48,791 nucleotides of DNA from Coxiellaceae bacterium. Lineage in GTDB: Bacteria; Pseudomonadota; Gammaproteobacteria; Coxiellales; Coxiellaceae. Shown here one piece after another: positions 7,232 to 15,477 of this stretch. Where the stretch lies: NCBI GenBank assembly GCA_029210045.1, contig JARGNX010000001.1, positions 43,446 through 92,236 of the forward strand, read 5' to 3'. Position numbers and translations under genes: made by a program. Numbering within the stretch: the first letter of the stretch is position 1; every line of letters starts with the position of its first letter. Under the pieces are notes generated by a model, which saw only the letters and a program-made list of their open reading frames with translations, was not told the DNA's origin and did not search any database.

Positions 7232-9955
7232 TTATTCCGCCTGCATCGCAATATCAGCTGCTGTGCTAAGCCCGCTTCCCCCAGCTTGAATCCAGCTGGC
7301 ATTGACAGAGCCTTGCGCTTTACCTGCACCAATAACAGCGTCGCCACCCATCTTGCCGCCTTGTTGGGCGCCAGTGGATAAACCGGCCTTAACTTTCCCT
7401 GCAAAATTTTCACTTTGGTCTTGCTGTACGGGTCCACCAATCCATCGTAAAACCATATCGGGAATAAGGTGAATTGCACCAAAAGATTGCGTGACTATTT
7501 CAACGGAAATTAATCCATAAGCAACGATTAATAAGCAAAACACAATTAAATCGGCAAAACTATTACCGGTAAACTGACCAAAATTAACAAAGTTAGTCGA
7601 CTTACCATTAATTAAAGCGGTAATACCCATGATTGGTGCTTCCGGTCTTGCGTTTCCAGCAAACATACCGACGACGACTCGGCCAAACATATGATTGACA
7701 ATGCTAAAGCTAACATAGCTCAACAGCACGCCAGCAATAAAGCCAATCACCATAAGCACGGGTCGTAAGACAATTGAGAGTGATAACATTAATGCCTGTT
7801 CCGCACGCCCAGTAAAGTCTTGTCCATCCGGATGGGTTAAGCCAATGCAAACTAATGGAATAGCAACCATGCCTTCAAGAACGCACATCATCCAACTGAT
7901 GCCACCAAATAAGAACAAGAGATAAGGATACAGCGGTGCATAAAAACCCAGCATAAAGCCTGCATAAAATAATGCACTGGATACGCCGGTCCATAAAGGA
8001 ATAGCAAAGTTAATTTGAGCTGTTTCACTGTGACTGAGAGCTTTACCAATGATAGGAATCATACTGTACCAAGCGCCTTTTGTTTCATGCTTGTTTACAT
8101 AGTGCGCCGCTTTAGTCCAAATTCTTCCCGCTGAGGCTAATGAATACTTACCTAAGCCTTCAGCAAATAAAATCGGATCATAATAAGCAGGGTTATTGGT
8201 GTCTTGTTCATTATGCATGATGTAATACATTACATGACCTGCTGCATCTAATAAAATACCTGCAGGATCTGCTTCCCCTACATCGAAGGTAAATTGTGCG
8301 TGACGCAAAGGTGTGCTTTTTTCTGACGCTGCAACTTTTCGATCCAGGTACTCTTTTTTCTCTGCATCAGTCATTGAGTTCCATGTCACTACGCCACCCA
8401 TAGTGGAGTCGCTAAAATCAGATCTTTGTATAAAGCGATCAGGATGCTGTGCCGCATCACTCTCAATTTGTGCGCGCCGTTGCGCCTCGGTTTCTTGATA
8501 ATTAGCATCTTTTTCATCATCATTAAGCCCAACAGCGCCGCCTGTGTTTTTATTTGGTACTACTGTTGTCTTATACAAATTATTTAAAGCGTGTTGCCAC
8601 ATGCCTGTTGGTTGTTTTAATGGTAATGAAACGCCAGGCTCAATACCGATACCTAGTTTACCTAATGCTACACCAATACCGCGATTGATGATTTCAGGCC
8701 AGCCATGGTCATGATTATCAGCAACCACCTTATCAAAATTGTACTGTGTTGTAGGTATAACCTGTGCGTAGTCAAATCGATTGCTGGTATCATCATTTAA
8801 GCGTGATATATCCCAGTAATAGGAGCCAGCATTTAGCCATCCTTCTTTTTTCGCTTGCTTAATGAAAGTTAAACTTTGTTTTTTCTGTTGTTTTACTTGA
8901 TAATCAATGACAGGTTTTAATCTTTTGAAATAAGTTAAGATGCTATCCGATAAAGCTTTACCACCTTGTACTTGACCTACGGGATTTGTGGTAATTAACT
9001 TAGCCGATAAAGGTTCAAGATCTATCACCATCTGTTTTAGCGCTAAAAATGTTTCTTGGTACTGTTGCAGTGTTGCACCGTCAAATAAGTTAGGATGCAT
9101 GGCAATTGAACCGCAATTTTGCGCATACAGCTGGCTGGGTCGGCCATCGCCATCTAAGTCCGCGCTATTATAAGGATAGCTATCGTCATAACCTGGAAAA
9201 TAAATCGTACCAGTTCCCGTCTGTAAGCCACCGGTATTAATATCAACTTTAGGTGGTACGAAGATAATTTTATAAGGGTGTTGGTAACCCGCTTGAAGCG
9301 TCTGTTTTGTACCTTGAATTACATTATTAGACTCAAGCATACAGGTTTCATTCTGAACGACTTCACGCACTATGCCACTTGGTTTGCCGCCTGTTAAGTT
9401 TACTTGTGTCATATATGCTGGTATCAAATCATCCCACGACAGCGTATTCCCTGCGACACCACCCTCAGGAACATAGATCTTGCCGCCTTCATCTAAATAT
9501 TTCAGTGCGTATTGCCATGTTTTATCGGCCAGGTGCACGCCTTCCAATGTTGCTTTCATTAGGACTTCTTGAAAAACACAGTAACCACTGGTGCTAGGCA
9601 CGAGTAATGCCAAAGCAACAACGGTACGCAAAAGCACCATCGTTACATTGTGTTTGGATTGATTAAAGCCTGACAAAGTAGCGGTGACAGTGATATTAAA
9701 TATGGTGTATATCAGCCAAGCAGCGACTATTACCATAATACCTTGGTTGTATACGTAAAACAGTTTGCCGAGAATGTTGGTGCTATCACCGCTCAATACA
9801 CCAGGAACATAGCCAAATAATTTATGCAGATAGTGAATTGATAAGTCGGTGGCGGATGAGTCAGGAGCAGATGTAGAGGCAAATACTGTCGCACTAAAGC
9901 ACCAAGTAAAGATAAGAAATACTATTTGGCTTGCTCGGCTAGTTATATGTTTCAT
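7232..9955 (-). CDS. dotA: Dot/Icm type IVB secretion system protein DotA
   Basis: DotA is a polytopic membrane component of the Dot/Icm (TraY-related) system that delivers effectors into host cells. The ATG at 9955 is chosen over an upstream TTG at 9979 because it starts directly before a signal peptide (hydrophobic FLIFTWCFSATVFAS). A membrane helix follows near residues 70-90 (GIMVIVAAWLIYTIF), then a large hydrophilic domain of several hundred residues, and a cluster of helices in the C-terminal third (for example LWTGVSSALFYAGFMLGFY and LSLSIVLRPVLMVIGFIAG). The end is Gly/Ala-rich. At 907 residues it is somewhat shorter than Legionella DotA (about 1048). No other dot/icm gene lies within the window, unlike Legionella, where icmVWX adjoin it. 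Confidence 0.88.
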   Translation of the reverse strand: MKHITSRASQIVFLIFTWCFSATVFASTSAPDSSATDLSIHYLHKLFGYVPGVLSGDSTNILGKLFYVYNQGIMVIVAAWLIYTIFNITVTATLSGFNQSKHNVTMVLLRTVVALALLVPSTSGYCVFQEVLMKATLEGVHLADKTWQYALKYLDEGGKIYVPEGGVAGNTLSWDDLIPAYMTQVNLTGGKPSGIVREVVQNETCMLESNNVIQGTKQTLQAGYQHPYKIIFVPPKVDINTGGLQTGTGTIYFPGYDDSYPYNSADLDGDGRPSQLYAQNCGSIAMHPNLFDGATLQQYQETFLALKQMVIDLEPLSAKLITTNPVGQVQGGKALSDSILTYFKRLKPVIDYQVKQQKKQSLTFIKQAKKEGWLNAGSYYWDISRLNDDTSNRFDYAQVIPTTQYNFDKVVADNHDHGWPEIINRGIGVALGKLGIGIEPGVSLPLKQPTGMWQHALNNLYKTTVVPNKNTGGAVGLNDDEKDANYQETEAQRRAQIESDAAQHPDRFIQRSDFSDSTMGGVVTWNSMTDAEKKEYLDRKVAASEKSTPLRHAQFTFDVGEADPAGILLDAAGHVMYYIMHNEQDTNNPAYYDPILFAEGLGKYSLASAGRIWTKAAHYVNKHETKGAWYSMIPIIGKALSHSETAQINFAIPLWTGVSSALFYAGFMLGFYAPLYPYLLFLFGGISWMMCVLEGMVAIPLVCIGLTHPDGQDFTGRAEQALMLSLSIVLRPVLMVIGFIAGVLLSYVSFSIVNHMFGRVVVGMFAGNARPEAPIMGITALINGKSTNFVNFGQFTGNSFADLIVFCLLIVAYGLISVEIVTQSFGAIHLIPDMVLRWIGGPVQQDQSENFAGKVKAGLSTGAQQGGKMGGDAVIGAGKAQGSVNASWIQAGGSGLSTAADIAMQAE

Positions 9956-10027
9956 ACTGCTGTACTCATTTATAATCAATGACTACACATAACACATATA
10001 AAACTTATTATCCTTACGACATCACTA

Positions 10028-10065
10028 CTGCAACTCTACGGTAGAATTCTTAAGGAAGCATTAAT
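10028..10065 (-). promoter_or_regulatory. candidate dotA control region: TTAA half-sites 11 bp apart plus a weak -35
   Basis: On the plus strand CTTAAG (10049-10054) and ATTAAT (10060-10065) are separated by 5 bp, so the TTAA cores repeat at 11 bp as in PmrA boxes (YTTAAK-N5-YTTAAK). Towards dotA, a TTGCAG -35-like hexamer (10028-10033, minus strand) and a GATAAT -10-like hexamer follow with short spacing. The TTAA core lies 16 bases upstream of that -35. The same TTAA arrangement occurs near 24507 and 34247. Regulation by a PmrA homologue is inferred. Confidence 0.4.
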
Positions 10066-10200
10066 GTATGCGTTGCATTACATATATGCAGATGACTGAC
10101 TCAATGACCACGGCTTGTAGTGATAAATTTATCTTATTTTTCATGCGGTTATAATTGTCAGTATTATGCTAGGTTTTCAGCTGATGAGGTTATTATCCCT

Positions 10201-10698
10201 TTAATTAAAGCCTTCAGGCTTTTTTGCGTTGCCATCAGGGTTCGGGTAGGGCACTTGCTTTTCAGGCTTGATGGCTACCCACGGAACGCATTTAATATTA
10301 TCTTTATTTTTTAAACACAGTAGCCCCATCAGGTTAATGGCTTTGGCATCTTCACCTTTAACAGAATCATAAATGATTTTTCCTTTGGTATTTTTTACAA
10401 TGATATTGTATGCAGTGCCGCGCGGTACTTGTGTTTTATGTGTAAACTCACCGACATTGCCATTTTTGATGGTGCGGGTGTCGCCTTGAGATTTATTGTT
10501 GATAAGTGTTACTGAGATTTCTTGCCCTGATACATTCGCCACGGGCACGCATACGCTGCTTTGTTTATAGCTGCTGCGTTGGTCATCAGAAAATCCTGTG
10601 TAGCGGCTGCAATCATTAAAGCCGTCATAGGCGTAGCTGGTGCTAATCAATGCTGTCAATGTTAATCCAGTGAGGCTTGATAGGATTCGAATATTCAT
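10201..10698 (-). CDS. small secreted protein, unknown function
   Basis: A 165-residue protein with a clear signal peptide (MNIRILSSLTGLTLTALIS, cleavage near SYA-YDG). The mature part has four cysteines that could form two disulfides, and a probably beta-rich centre (VSGQEISVTLINNKSQ...EFTHKTQVPRGTAYNIIV). It ends in a Lys/Pro-rich stretch. No family is recognised. AGAGAG precedes the ATG. It starts 13 bases after the sbcB stop on the same strand and may be read through from it, although no functional link is evident. Confidence 0.7.
   Translation of the reverse strand: MNIRILSSLTGLTLTALISTSYAYDGFNDCSRYTGFSDDQRSSYKQSSVCVPVANVSGQEISVTLINNKSQGDTRTIKNGNVGEFTHKTQVPRGTAYNIIVKNTKGKIIYDSVKGEDAKAINLMGLLCLKNKDNIKCVPWVAIKPEKQVPYPNPDGNAKKPEGFN
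10207..10225. terminator. hairpin at the 3' end of the secreted-protein gene
   Basis: AAAGCC-TTCA-GGCTTT forms a 6-bp stem with a 4-base loop that overlaps the last codons of the gene on the minus strand. Its plus-strand reading continues into a T run, so it would work best as a terminator for plus-strand transcription. On the minus strand it is followed by AATTAAAG only. Confidence 0.4.
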
Positions 10699-10711
10699 GC
10701 GGTTTCTCTCT

Positions 10712-12142
10712 TTATGATACAGGCTGGTTGGCAGTATAGCCTAATAAGTGTTGTTGGTATGTTTCAAGTAATTGGCGTTGATGCGCACTTAAATCGGCTT
10801 GTTGTAGCAACTGATTCAGTTCTTGTTGTGCTTCACTAATGCTTAATTGAAACTGTCCACGAAAGTCTTTACGTTTTTCATTGCCTTCAATAATCTGGTG
10901 TAGGTAGGCATCAAACTGCTGTTTTTGTTCTGCTGAACACTCATCTGGAAAGTGGCGTGCTAGCAAGCGATCAACCAGTTGCTGATAAACTCGCTGATCA
11001 AACTGCTCGGCGAGTTGCGTCCATTTGGCTGGTGGCGATTGATGGATGCGTTGACATAGTTGTGTATCACTGCGTGATGGAAAGTCGATTTGGTATAGGT
11101 CGCTATCGATATCAGTACCTTCTACGCTATCGAAGGTGAAGTGTTGGTGGTATTGTTGAATCGCTGTCAATATCTCCGGGTGATCATTTAAAAATTGCTG
11201 GTTTTGTTTGGCTCGATCGAGACGTTCTTGGTTGATTTGTGTAAGGTAGCGATCTTTTGTTGGCAATATGATTGGTGGCTCTGCTGCACGCTTTTTAATA
11301 ACAAAGGTTTTTTCTGCAATGGTATCATGCGTTAGTGTGCTTAAATCTTCATTATCTAAACGTAGCCACAATGATTGATTTTTATAGTGCTTGTGTTGAC
11401 CGATGTGTAATACGGGTGCGCAAAAATTATTACGATATCCTAAGCTGCCTTGTACTGCAATCGCTTCATGAAAGGGTTGTGTGGTCGAGAAAGCCACGGG
11501 CAGCTGATTGATGCGAGTGAGATCGGTTTGTTTGTCAAAGTAGCCCAATACGTATTTCCACATGTCTTGTTTTTCAGCTAACTTTTTGGCAAGCGCAATG
11601 GTGACCTCGACGTCGACTAAGGCATTATGCGCTTGGCCGCTGGCTAATTGATTGGCTGTATTAATGTCTTCAAGCTTTAGTGATGTGCGACCATTACGTT
11701 CAGGCCATTGTAAGGTGTCATTGGCAAATAAATAATACAACACAGTGATGGGGTATATATCCATGCGACTGCATTTGTTCGCGTACTGATGTGTGTAACT
11801 TGGCAATAAGTTACGATAAAATGAAAAGCGCAGAAACTCATCGTCAAAGCCTAACGTGTTGTAACCCAAGCTGATTGTTCCGGGTTGATTTAATAACGCA
11901 TGAATTCTTTTAATTGCAGTGATTTCGTTATCAGCATTTTTGATATCGTCTAAGCCCACTTGATGGATTGATAAAGCAATGGGAGCGGCAATCACGTCAG
12001 GATTGAGTTTCACAAAAAATTCATGGCGCTCGATTTCGTTAAATTCAAGATCGGTGCGGATAGCAGCGAATTGCATTACTTGATCAAAGCAAGGGTTTAG
12101 TCCGCTGGTTTCTAGATCATAAAATAAATAAGATTGTTTCAT
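10712..12142 (-). CDS. sbcB: exodeoxyribonuclease I
   Basis: A 3'-5' single-strand DNA exonuclease of the DEDDh family, used in recombination and mismatch repair. The exonuclease motifs are visible: FYDLETSGL at the start (catalytic Asp and Glu), SLGYNTLGFDDEFLR in the second motif, and AHNALVDVEVTIALA for the third with its His and Asp. The SH3-like and C-terminal helical regions follow. The length of 476 residues matches E. coli SbcB (475). The ATG directly precedes KQSYLFYDLE, as expected for this family. Confidence 0.95.
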   Translation of the reverse strand: MKQSYLFYDLETSGLNPCFDQVMQFAAIRTDLEFNEIERHEFFVKLNPDVIAAPIALSIHQVGLDDIKNADNEITAIKRIHALLNQPGTISLGYNTLGFDDEFLRFSFYRNLLPSYTHQYANKCSRMDIYPITVLYYLFANDTLQWPERNGRTSLKLEDINTANQLASGQAHNALVDVEVTIALAKKLAEKQDMWKYVLGYFDKQTDLTRINQLPVAFSTTQPFHEAIAVQGSLGYRNNFCAPVLHIGQHKHYKNQSLWLRLDNEDLSTLTHDTIAEKTFVIKKRAAEPPIILPTKDRYLTQINQERLDRAKQNQQFLNDHPEILTAIQQYHQHFTFDSVEGTDIDSDLYQIDFPSRSDTQLCQRIHQSPPAKWTQLAEQFDQRVYQQLVDRLLARHFPDECSAEQKQQFDAYLHQIIEGNEKRKDFRGQFQLSISEAQQELNQLLQQADLSAHQRQLLETYQQHLLGYTANQPVS

Positions 12143-12198
12143 ATGTTTTTTGTCACTTTGTTAATGGTATGTATTAGCAGTAATTGGCGAGCAGCGTA

Positions 12199-12259
12199 TC
12201 CATTTTACTGCATGGCTCGCTCGTTCTCACTTCGCTGCGCTTTACTTCCGTAAAATGGA
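12199..12259. repeat. dispersed hairpin repeat, copy A
   Basis: TCCATTTTAC (12199-12208) and GTAAAATGGA (12250-12259) are a perfect 10-bp inverted repeat around a 41-base interior that contains CATGGCTCGCT, CACTTCG and CTGCGCTTTACTT. The same interior occurs in reverse orientation at 46494-46554, with a different but still complementary stem. It lies between sbcB and the CDF exporter gene. Confidence 0.75.
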
Positions 12260-12285
12260 CACCCTGTCCACCTTGCCCTATCATG

Positions 12286-12351
12286 TGTCATCCTGCGCTT
12301 GACGCGGGATCCAGAATTCAAACTGGATTCTTGCTCAAGGCTGGTATGACA
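12286..12351. repeat. imperfect palindromic repeat, possible terminator
   Basis: A 66-base element begins TGTCATCCTGCGCTTGACGC and ends CTGGTATGACA; its two 29-base halves are imperfect inverted repeats centred on AGAATTCAAACT. The sequence resembles the GTCATCC...GGATCC palindromes dispersed in many proteobacterial genomes. It lies directly downstream of the CDF gene stop on the minus strand and could form the 3' end of that transcript. Confidence 0.6.
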
Positions 12352-12358
12352 GAGTAAA

Positions 12359-13486
12359 TCAAATAGCATGATAAAGATTAATCTGTTTGATGAATTCCAT
12401 TGATGGCGGTAAGGCATCAAAATATTGCTGTCGAATATCATGATTGATATCTTTTTTATTGATGTAAATATCCAGATCAATTTTTCCATCGTAATAGTGA
12501 ATAATAATACGTTCAATGGCGGTGTATTCGGGCAGATGTTGCCAGCAATCGTTGAGTTTGTTTAATAACGTTGGCCGATCCGGTAAGTGCTCGCATGGTT
12601 GTTGGGTTTCGTCATCTTCAGGGTCAATGTGCACGGTGACGTCACTGACATGGTCAATGGTTTTAATTAAGTGGTCATGCACTTGTTCGCCAATAAAATG
12701 GCCTTCAGACACGCTAATGCGTGGATCGACTTGAATGTGGATATCAATAAAGATTTCACCGCCGAGTGAGCGGGTGCGTAGTTGGTGTACAGCCACTACG
12801 CCGGATACTTCATGTATGGCGGTTCGAATTTGTTGCAGCATGGCGTCGTCGGCACCGGTATCGATGAGTTCGCGGAAGCAGGTCCAAATCATTTTACCGC
12901 CTGCATATAATATCATTAGGCCGATAATGAGCGCGCCGATAACATCGAGGTGTTGTACATGGAACATAGCGCCCGCAACGGCGACAACAACAATGACGGA
13001 GGTCATGGCATCACTGCGGTTATGCCATGCGGTGCTGATTAACAATTGGGAGTTAATTTTTTTACCAAAATGTTTGCCGTAATGATACAGACCCTCGTTG
13101 ATTATTATTGAGCCAATGGCGGTGATCATCACTATCCATTCTGGGCTGTGATGCGCTTGTGGACGGCTAAGGTTGCCAATGGCGTCAAGCACAATTAATG
13201 CACCGACGGTGATTAGAACGACGGCGATGATGATAGCACCAAGTGTTTCGATGCGTCGGTGACCATAAGGGTGATCTTCATCAGGTGACTGACTGCCTAA
13301 TTTTGCAGCAATAAATACCAGTGCATCGGCAATTAAATCGGATAACGAGTGCAAACCATCGGCAATTAAAGCATGCGAGTAACCAAACCAGCCGACCAAA
13401 ATTTTTACAACGGCGAGCAGGAGGTTAACACTAGCATTAACAAACGTAACTTTGCGTATGACATGATAATAGGGAGTAGCTTTCAT
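12359..13486 (-). CDS. cation diffusion facilitator family exporter, probably Zn2+
   Basis: A 375-residue inner-membrane antiporter of the CDF family, exporting divalent metal by proton exchange. About six membrane helices cover residues 12-205. The metal site has His-x3-Asp in helix 2 (HSLSD, 46-50) and again in helix 5 (AWHNRSDAMTS), the arrangement typical of zinc transporters. HPYGHRRIE is the conserved loop. A ferredoxin-like cytoplasmic domain follows (RTRSLGGEIFIDIHIQVD), and the protein continues about 80 residues further than FieF (IIIHYYDGKIDLDIYI), which may be a second copy of that fold. The ATG at 13486 is preferred to a TTG at 13492. Confidence 0.9.
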   Translation of the reverse strand: MKATPYYHVIRKVTFVNASVNLLLAVVKILVGWFGYSHALIADGLHSLSDLIADALVFIAAKLGSQSPDEDHPYGHRRIETLGAIIIAVVLITVGALIVLDAIGNLSRPQAHHSPEWIVMITAIGSIIINEGLYHYGKHFGKKINSQLLISTAWHNRSDAMTSVIVVVAVAGAMFHVQHLDVIGALIIGLMILYAGGKMIWTCFRELIDTGADDAMLQQIRTAIHEVSGVVAVHQLRTRSLGGEIFIDIHIQVDPRISVSEGHFIGEQVHDHLIKTIDHVSDVTVHIDPEDDETQQPCEHLPDRPTLLNKLNDCWQHLPEYTAIERIIIHYYDGKIDLDIYINKKDINHDIRQQYFDALPPSMEFIKQINLYHAI

Positions 13487-13514
13487 GCTCAAATAATATC
13501 AGCTATGCCGCTCT

Positions 13515-14210
13515 TTGCAAACACTGTGGTTAATCGTTAGACTGATTAAATGTGCTGTCAGTGGGAGACAACATATAAGTCGTTTATTTGATCATAAAAA
13601 AGTGTCCAATATTGTCTCAATAGAGGCTACGGAGGGTGATGATTCATTTGAGTTTAAAGCGCTCAAGCGGGTTTGCCCTGAATCTGTCGTGGTGCTTGAT
13701 TTTAGTCGTGGGCCATTGGCTCGGTTGCCAGTAGATGCTCTAGGTAAGCGAGTCTCGCATTATAAATCTAAGAAGAAAAAACATAAATCCAGCCCGGTGA
13801 TGGTACGTGTGTCTCGTTTTAATGATGAGCTCACTAGCAGCAGCCAGTCTTTTTTTAACCTCCAAAGTTTAGTGGAATCCGTGTTTGGAGCTAAAGCGGC
13901 TGAGATGCCAAGTATTAGCTTTGCATTAATGCTTAAGCATTTCACTGGTCTCTATCGTGCGGCATCTAAAACGGTGCTTTCCCGCGGAGCTATGGGCAAT
14001 AAAACGGTCGAAGTGTTGCGGCCTTATTATAATATGGTGGTTGATTTTTGTGATCAGACGCTGGTATGTGATAGTGGCAAAAGCTATAGCGCGGTCGACT
14101 ATGAGGCGATGATGAGTTATGCATTAGCTGTTGCTGATGATGCCAGTAATGCATTTACGATGAAAGATTTGTTAGACCAAATTATTATGCGTGGGTCTGT
14201 GCGTTTGTAA
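13515..14210 (+). CDS. unknown protein with a polybasic patch; start unresolved
   Basis: The open frame of up to 231 residues has no recognised domain. A KSKKKKHKS run near residue 84 resembles a monopartite nuclear localisation signal, and most of the rest is predicted helical. The start is uncertain. The frame opens at a TTG at 13515, but TTGCAA (13515-13520) and TAGACT (13538-13543) look like a promoter there, so translation may begin later. GGGAG at 13563 is followed in frame only by an ATA (13575), then a GTG at 13602. The gene may have lost its ATG or begin at a rare codon. Its neighbours (a truncated nuclease and a VOC protein) give no clue. Confidence 0.5.
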   Translation: MQTLWLIVRLIKCAVSGRQHISRLFDHKKVSNIVSIEATEGDDSFEFKALKRVCPESVVVLDFSRGPLARLPVDALGKRVSHYKSKKKKHKSSPVMVRVSRFNDELTSSSQSFFNLQSLVESVFGAKAAEMPSISFALMLKHFTGLYRAASKTVLSRGAMGNKTVEVLRPYYNMVVDFCDQTLVCDSGKSYSAVDYEAMMSYALAVADDASNAFTMKDLLDQIIMRGSVRL

Positions 14211-14289
14211 ATTATATGTAAATCCATTTTTGTATAATACTTAACTCATATTGAGTGGTCGTACCAAACTTACCGATAAAAAGGGTAAC

Positions 14290-14904
14290 ATGAGTATTAA
14301 GATCACGAATGAATTTCAGCCAAAATTTGATACGATTTGTAAGTCTGCTATTAGCTATGTTCGTAAAGCTCGAGCCCGTTTTCTAAGGGCCGTAAATCAT
14401 GAACAGATAATTGCCTATAAAAATCGAATTCATCACGAGGCTCGTGACGAATTCCAATCGATTGAATTTAAAGGGAATTTAAGCTGGACGCATTATAGAA
14501 TGTTGATGAGCGAGGCTAGAGAAGGTGTGCGGAAATTTTACGAAATTGAAGCTGATAAGAACCATTGGTCTACTACAGAGCTGGAACGGCAAATGACTTC
14601 ATTTCTTTATGAGAGGCTTGCATCAAGTAAAGATGAGATGGGGGTGATGAACCTGGCTAATAAGGGGCATATTATTGAAAGCCCTGAAGATGCTTTGAAG
14701 AGCCCGGTTATTTTAGATTTTCTTGGTTATAAAGAACATTATCATTATACGGAGACGAATTTAGAGGCGGCGATTATTGACCATATGCAGGATTTTTTGC
14801 TTGAAATGGGCAGAGGATTTACGTTTGTTAGTAGGCAAAAGCGTATCACTGTTGATGGGGATTACTACCGGCCTGATTTGGTTTTTTATCGTATGCTTTC
14901 TTAA
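14290..14904 (+). pseudogene. truncated DUF1016 (YhcG/PDDEXK) nuclease
   Basis: The family N-domain is clear (NHWSTTELERQMTSFLYERL), as is the start of the nuclease domain: LKSPVILDFLGY, AAIIDHMQDFLLEMGRGFTF, and VSRQKRITVDGDYYRPDLVFY. The frame then stops after RMLS. The conserved continuation found in full members (the VAIELK strand with the catalytic Glu and Lys, and the following helices) is missing, so the active site is incomplete. Full proteins are about 340-370 residues; this is 204. AAGGG precedes the chosen ATG; an upstream in-frame TTG at 14251 is less likely. A perfect hairpin spans the stop codon (14891-14911). Probably a remnant of a mobile or defence-associated gene. Confidence 0.75.
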
Positions 14905-14911
14905 AGCATAC
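14891..14911. other. perfect hairpin at the truncation point of the DUF1016 gene
   Basis: GTATGCTTT-CTT-AAAGCATAC is a 9-bp perfect stem with a 3-base loop. It contains the stop codon of the truncated gene and lacks a following T run, so it may mark the deletion junction or protect the mRNA end. Confidence 0.5.
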
Positions 14912-14955
14912 TGCATTCTATAGGTTTATTGCAGGCTGATCAGTGAGGTAAAAAT

Positions 14956-15327
14956 CTACTTACCCAAATGACATACTGCTTCAATATTATGGCCATCAGG
15001 ATCTATAACGTAGGCGGCGAAATAGTTCGAGTGGTAATGCGGCCGGATGGCGGGCTCACCATTATCTTTACCGCCAGCGGCTAGTGCCGCGGCATGAAAT
15101 GCCATAACTTCATTGTGATTCTGTGCAACAAATGCGGCGTGCATTGGTTTTATATTGTCTGTATCGCAATTGATCCAGAATTCAGTTTTACCTTCTTTGC
15201 CATAGCCGACAGATTGCTGGTCGATTTCCATTAATTTGGTAACCCCCAGCGGGCCTAGTGCTTGATTATAAAAGGTTTTACTGGTTTCGAGGTCGTGCAC
15301 CGCGAAGCCTACGTGGTCGATGATCAT
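14956..15327 (-). CDS. VOC-superfamily (glyoxalase/dioxygenase fold) protein
   Basis: A 123-residue vicinal-oxygen-chelate protein. It begins MIIDHVGFAVHDLETSKTFY, a typical first beta-alpha-beta-beta unit with His5, and ends AYVIDPDGHNIEAVCH, where the last strand supplies a conserved Glu. Other polar residues (HAAFVAQNH, RPHYHSNYF) could complete a metal site. Substrates in this family range from glutathione adducts to antibiotics, so no specific reaction is claimed. It is not a second GloA: the sequence lacks the [12 protein letters not shown] ending. AAAAGGAGTTTGG precedes the ATG. Divergent from the SUF operon. Confidence 0.85.
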   Translation of the reverse strand: MIIDHVGFAVHDLETSKTFYNQALGPLGVTKLMEIDQQSVGYGKEGKTEFWINCDTDNIKPMHAAFVAQNHNEVMAFHAAALAAGGKDNGEPAIRPHYHSNYFAAYVIDPDGHNIEAVCHLGK

Positions 15328-15429
15328 CCAAACTCCTTTTGTTAAATCAAAGACATAGCAGATTAGTATACGGTGCTTGTTGCTTTAGCACAAACAGTTC
15401 TAATTTGGCCACATATTGCTTGGATTAAG

Positions 15430-15448
15430 TGGTACAATAATGGTACCA
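15430..15448 (+). promoter_or_regulatory. palindromic candidate operator overlapping the SUF promoter
   Basis: TGGTAC-AATAATG-GTACCA is a perfect 6-bp inverted repeat with a 7-base spacer. It overlaps a TACAAT -10-like hexamer (15433-15438) and lies about 30 bases before the ATG of the Rrf2 gene. Rrf2 regulators bind palindromes at their own promoters, so autoregulation by the first gene of the operon is a reasonable inference. No good -35 is visible. Confidence 0.5.
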
Positions 15449-15477
15449 TATGCGACTTATGGGGGCCGGAAACTATT

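Noticed and set aside
12286..12351. Insertion sequence ends
   Set aside because: No transposase or target duplication is visible; the element is only 66 bases long.
12205..12516. Minus-strand frame of 103 codons downstream of and overlapping the CDF gene
   Set aside because: Runs through two palindromic repeats and overlaps the CDF coding end in another frame; no protein features.
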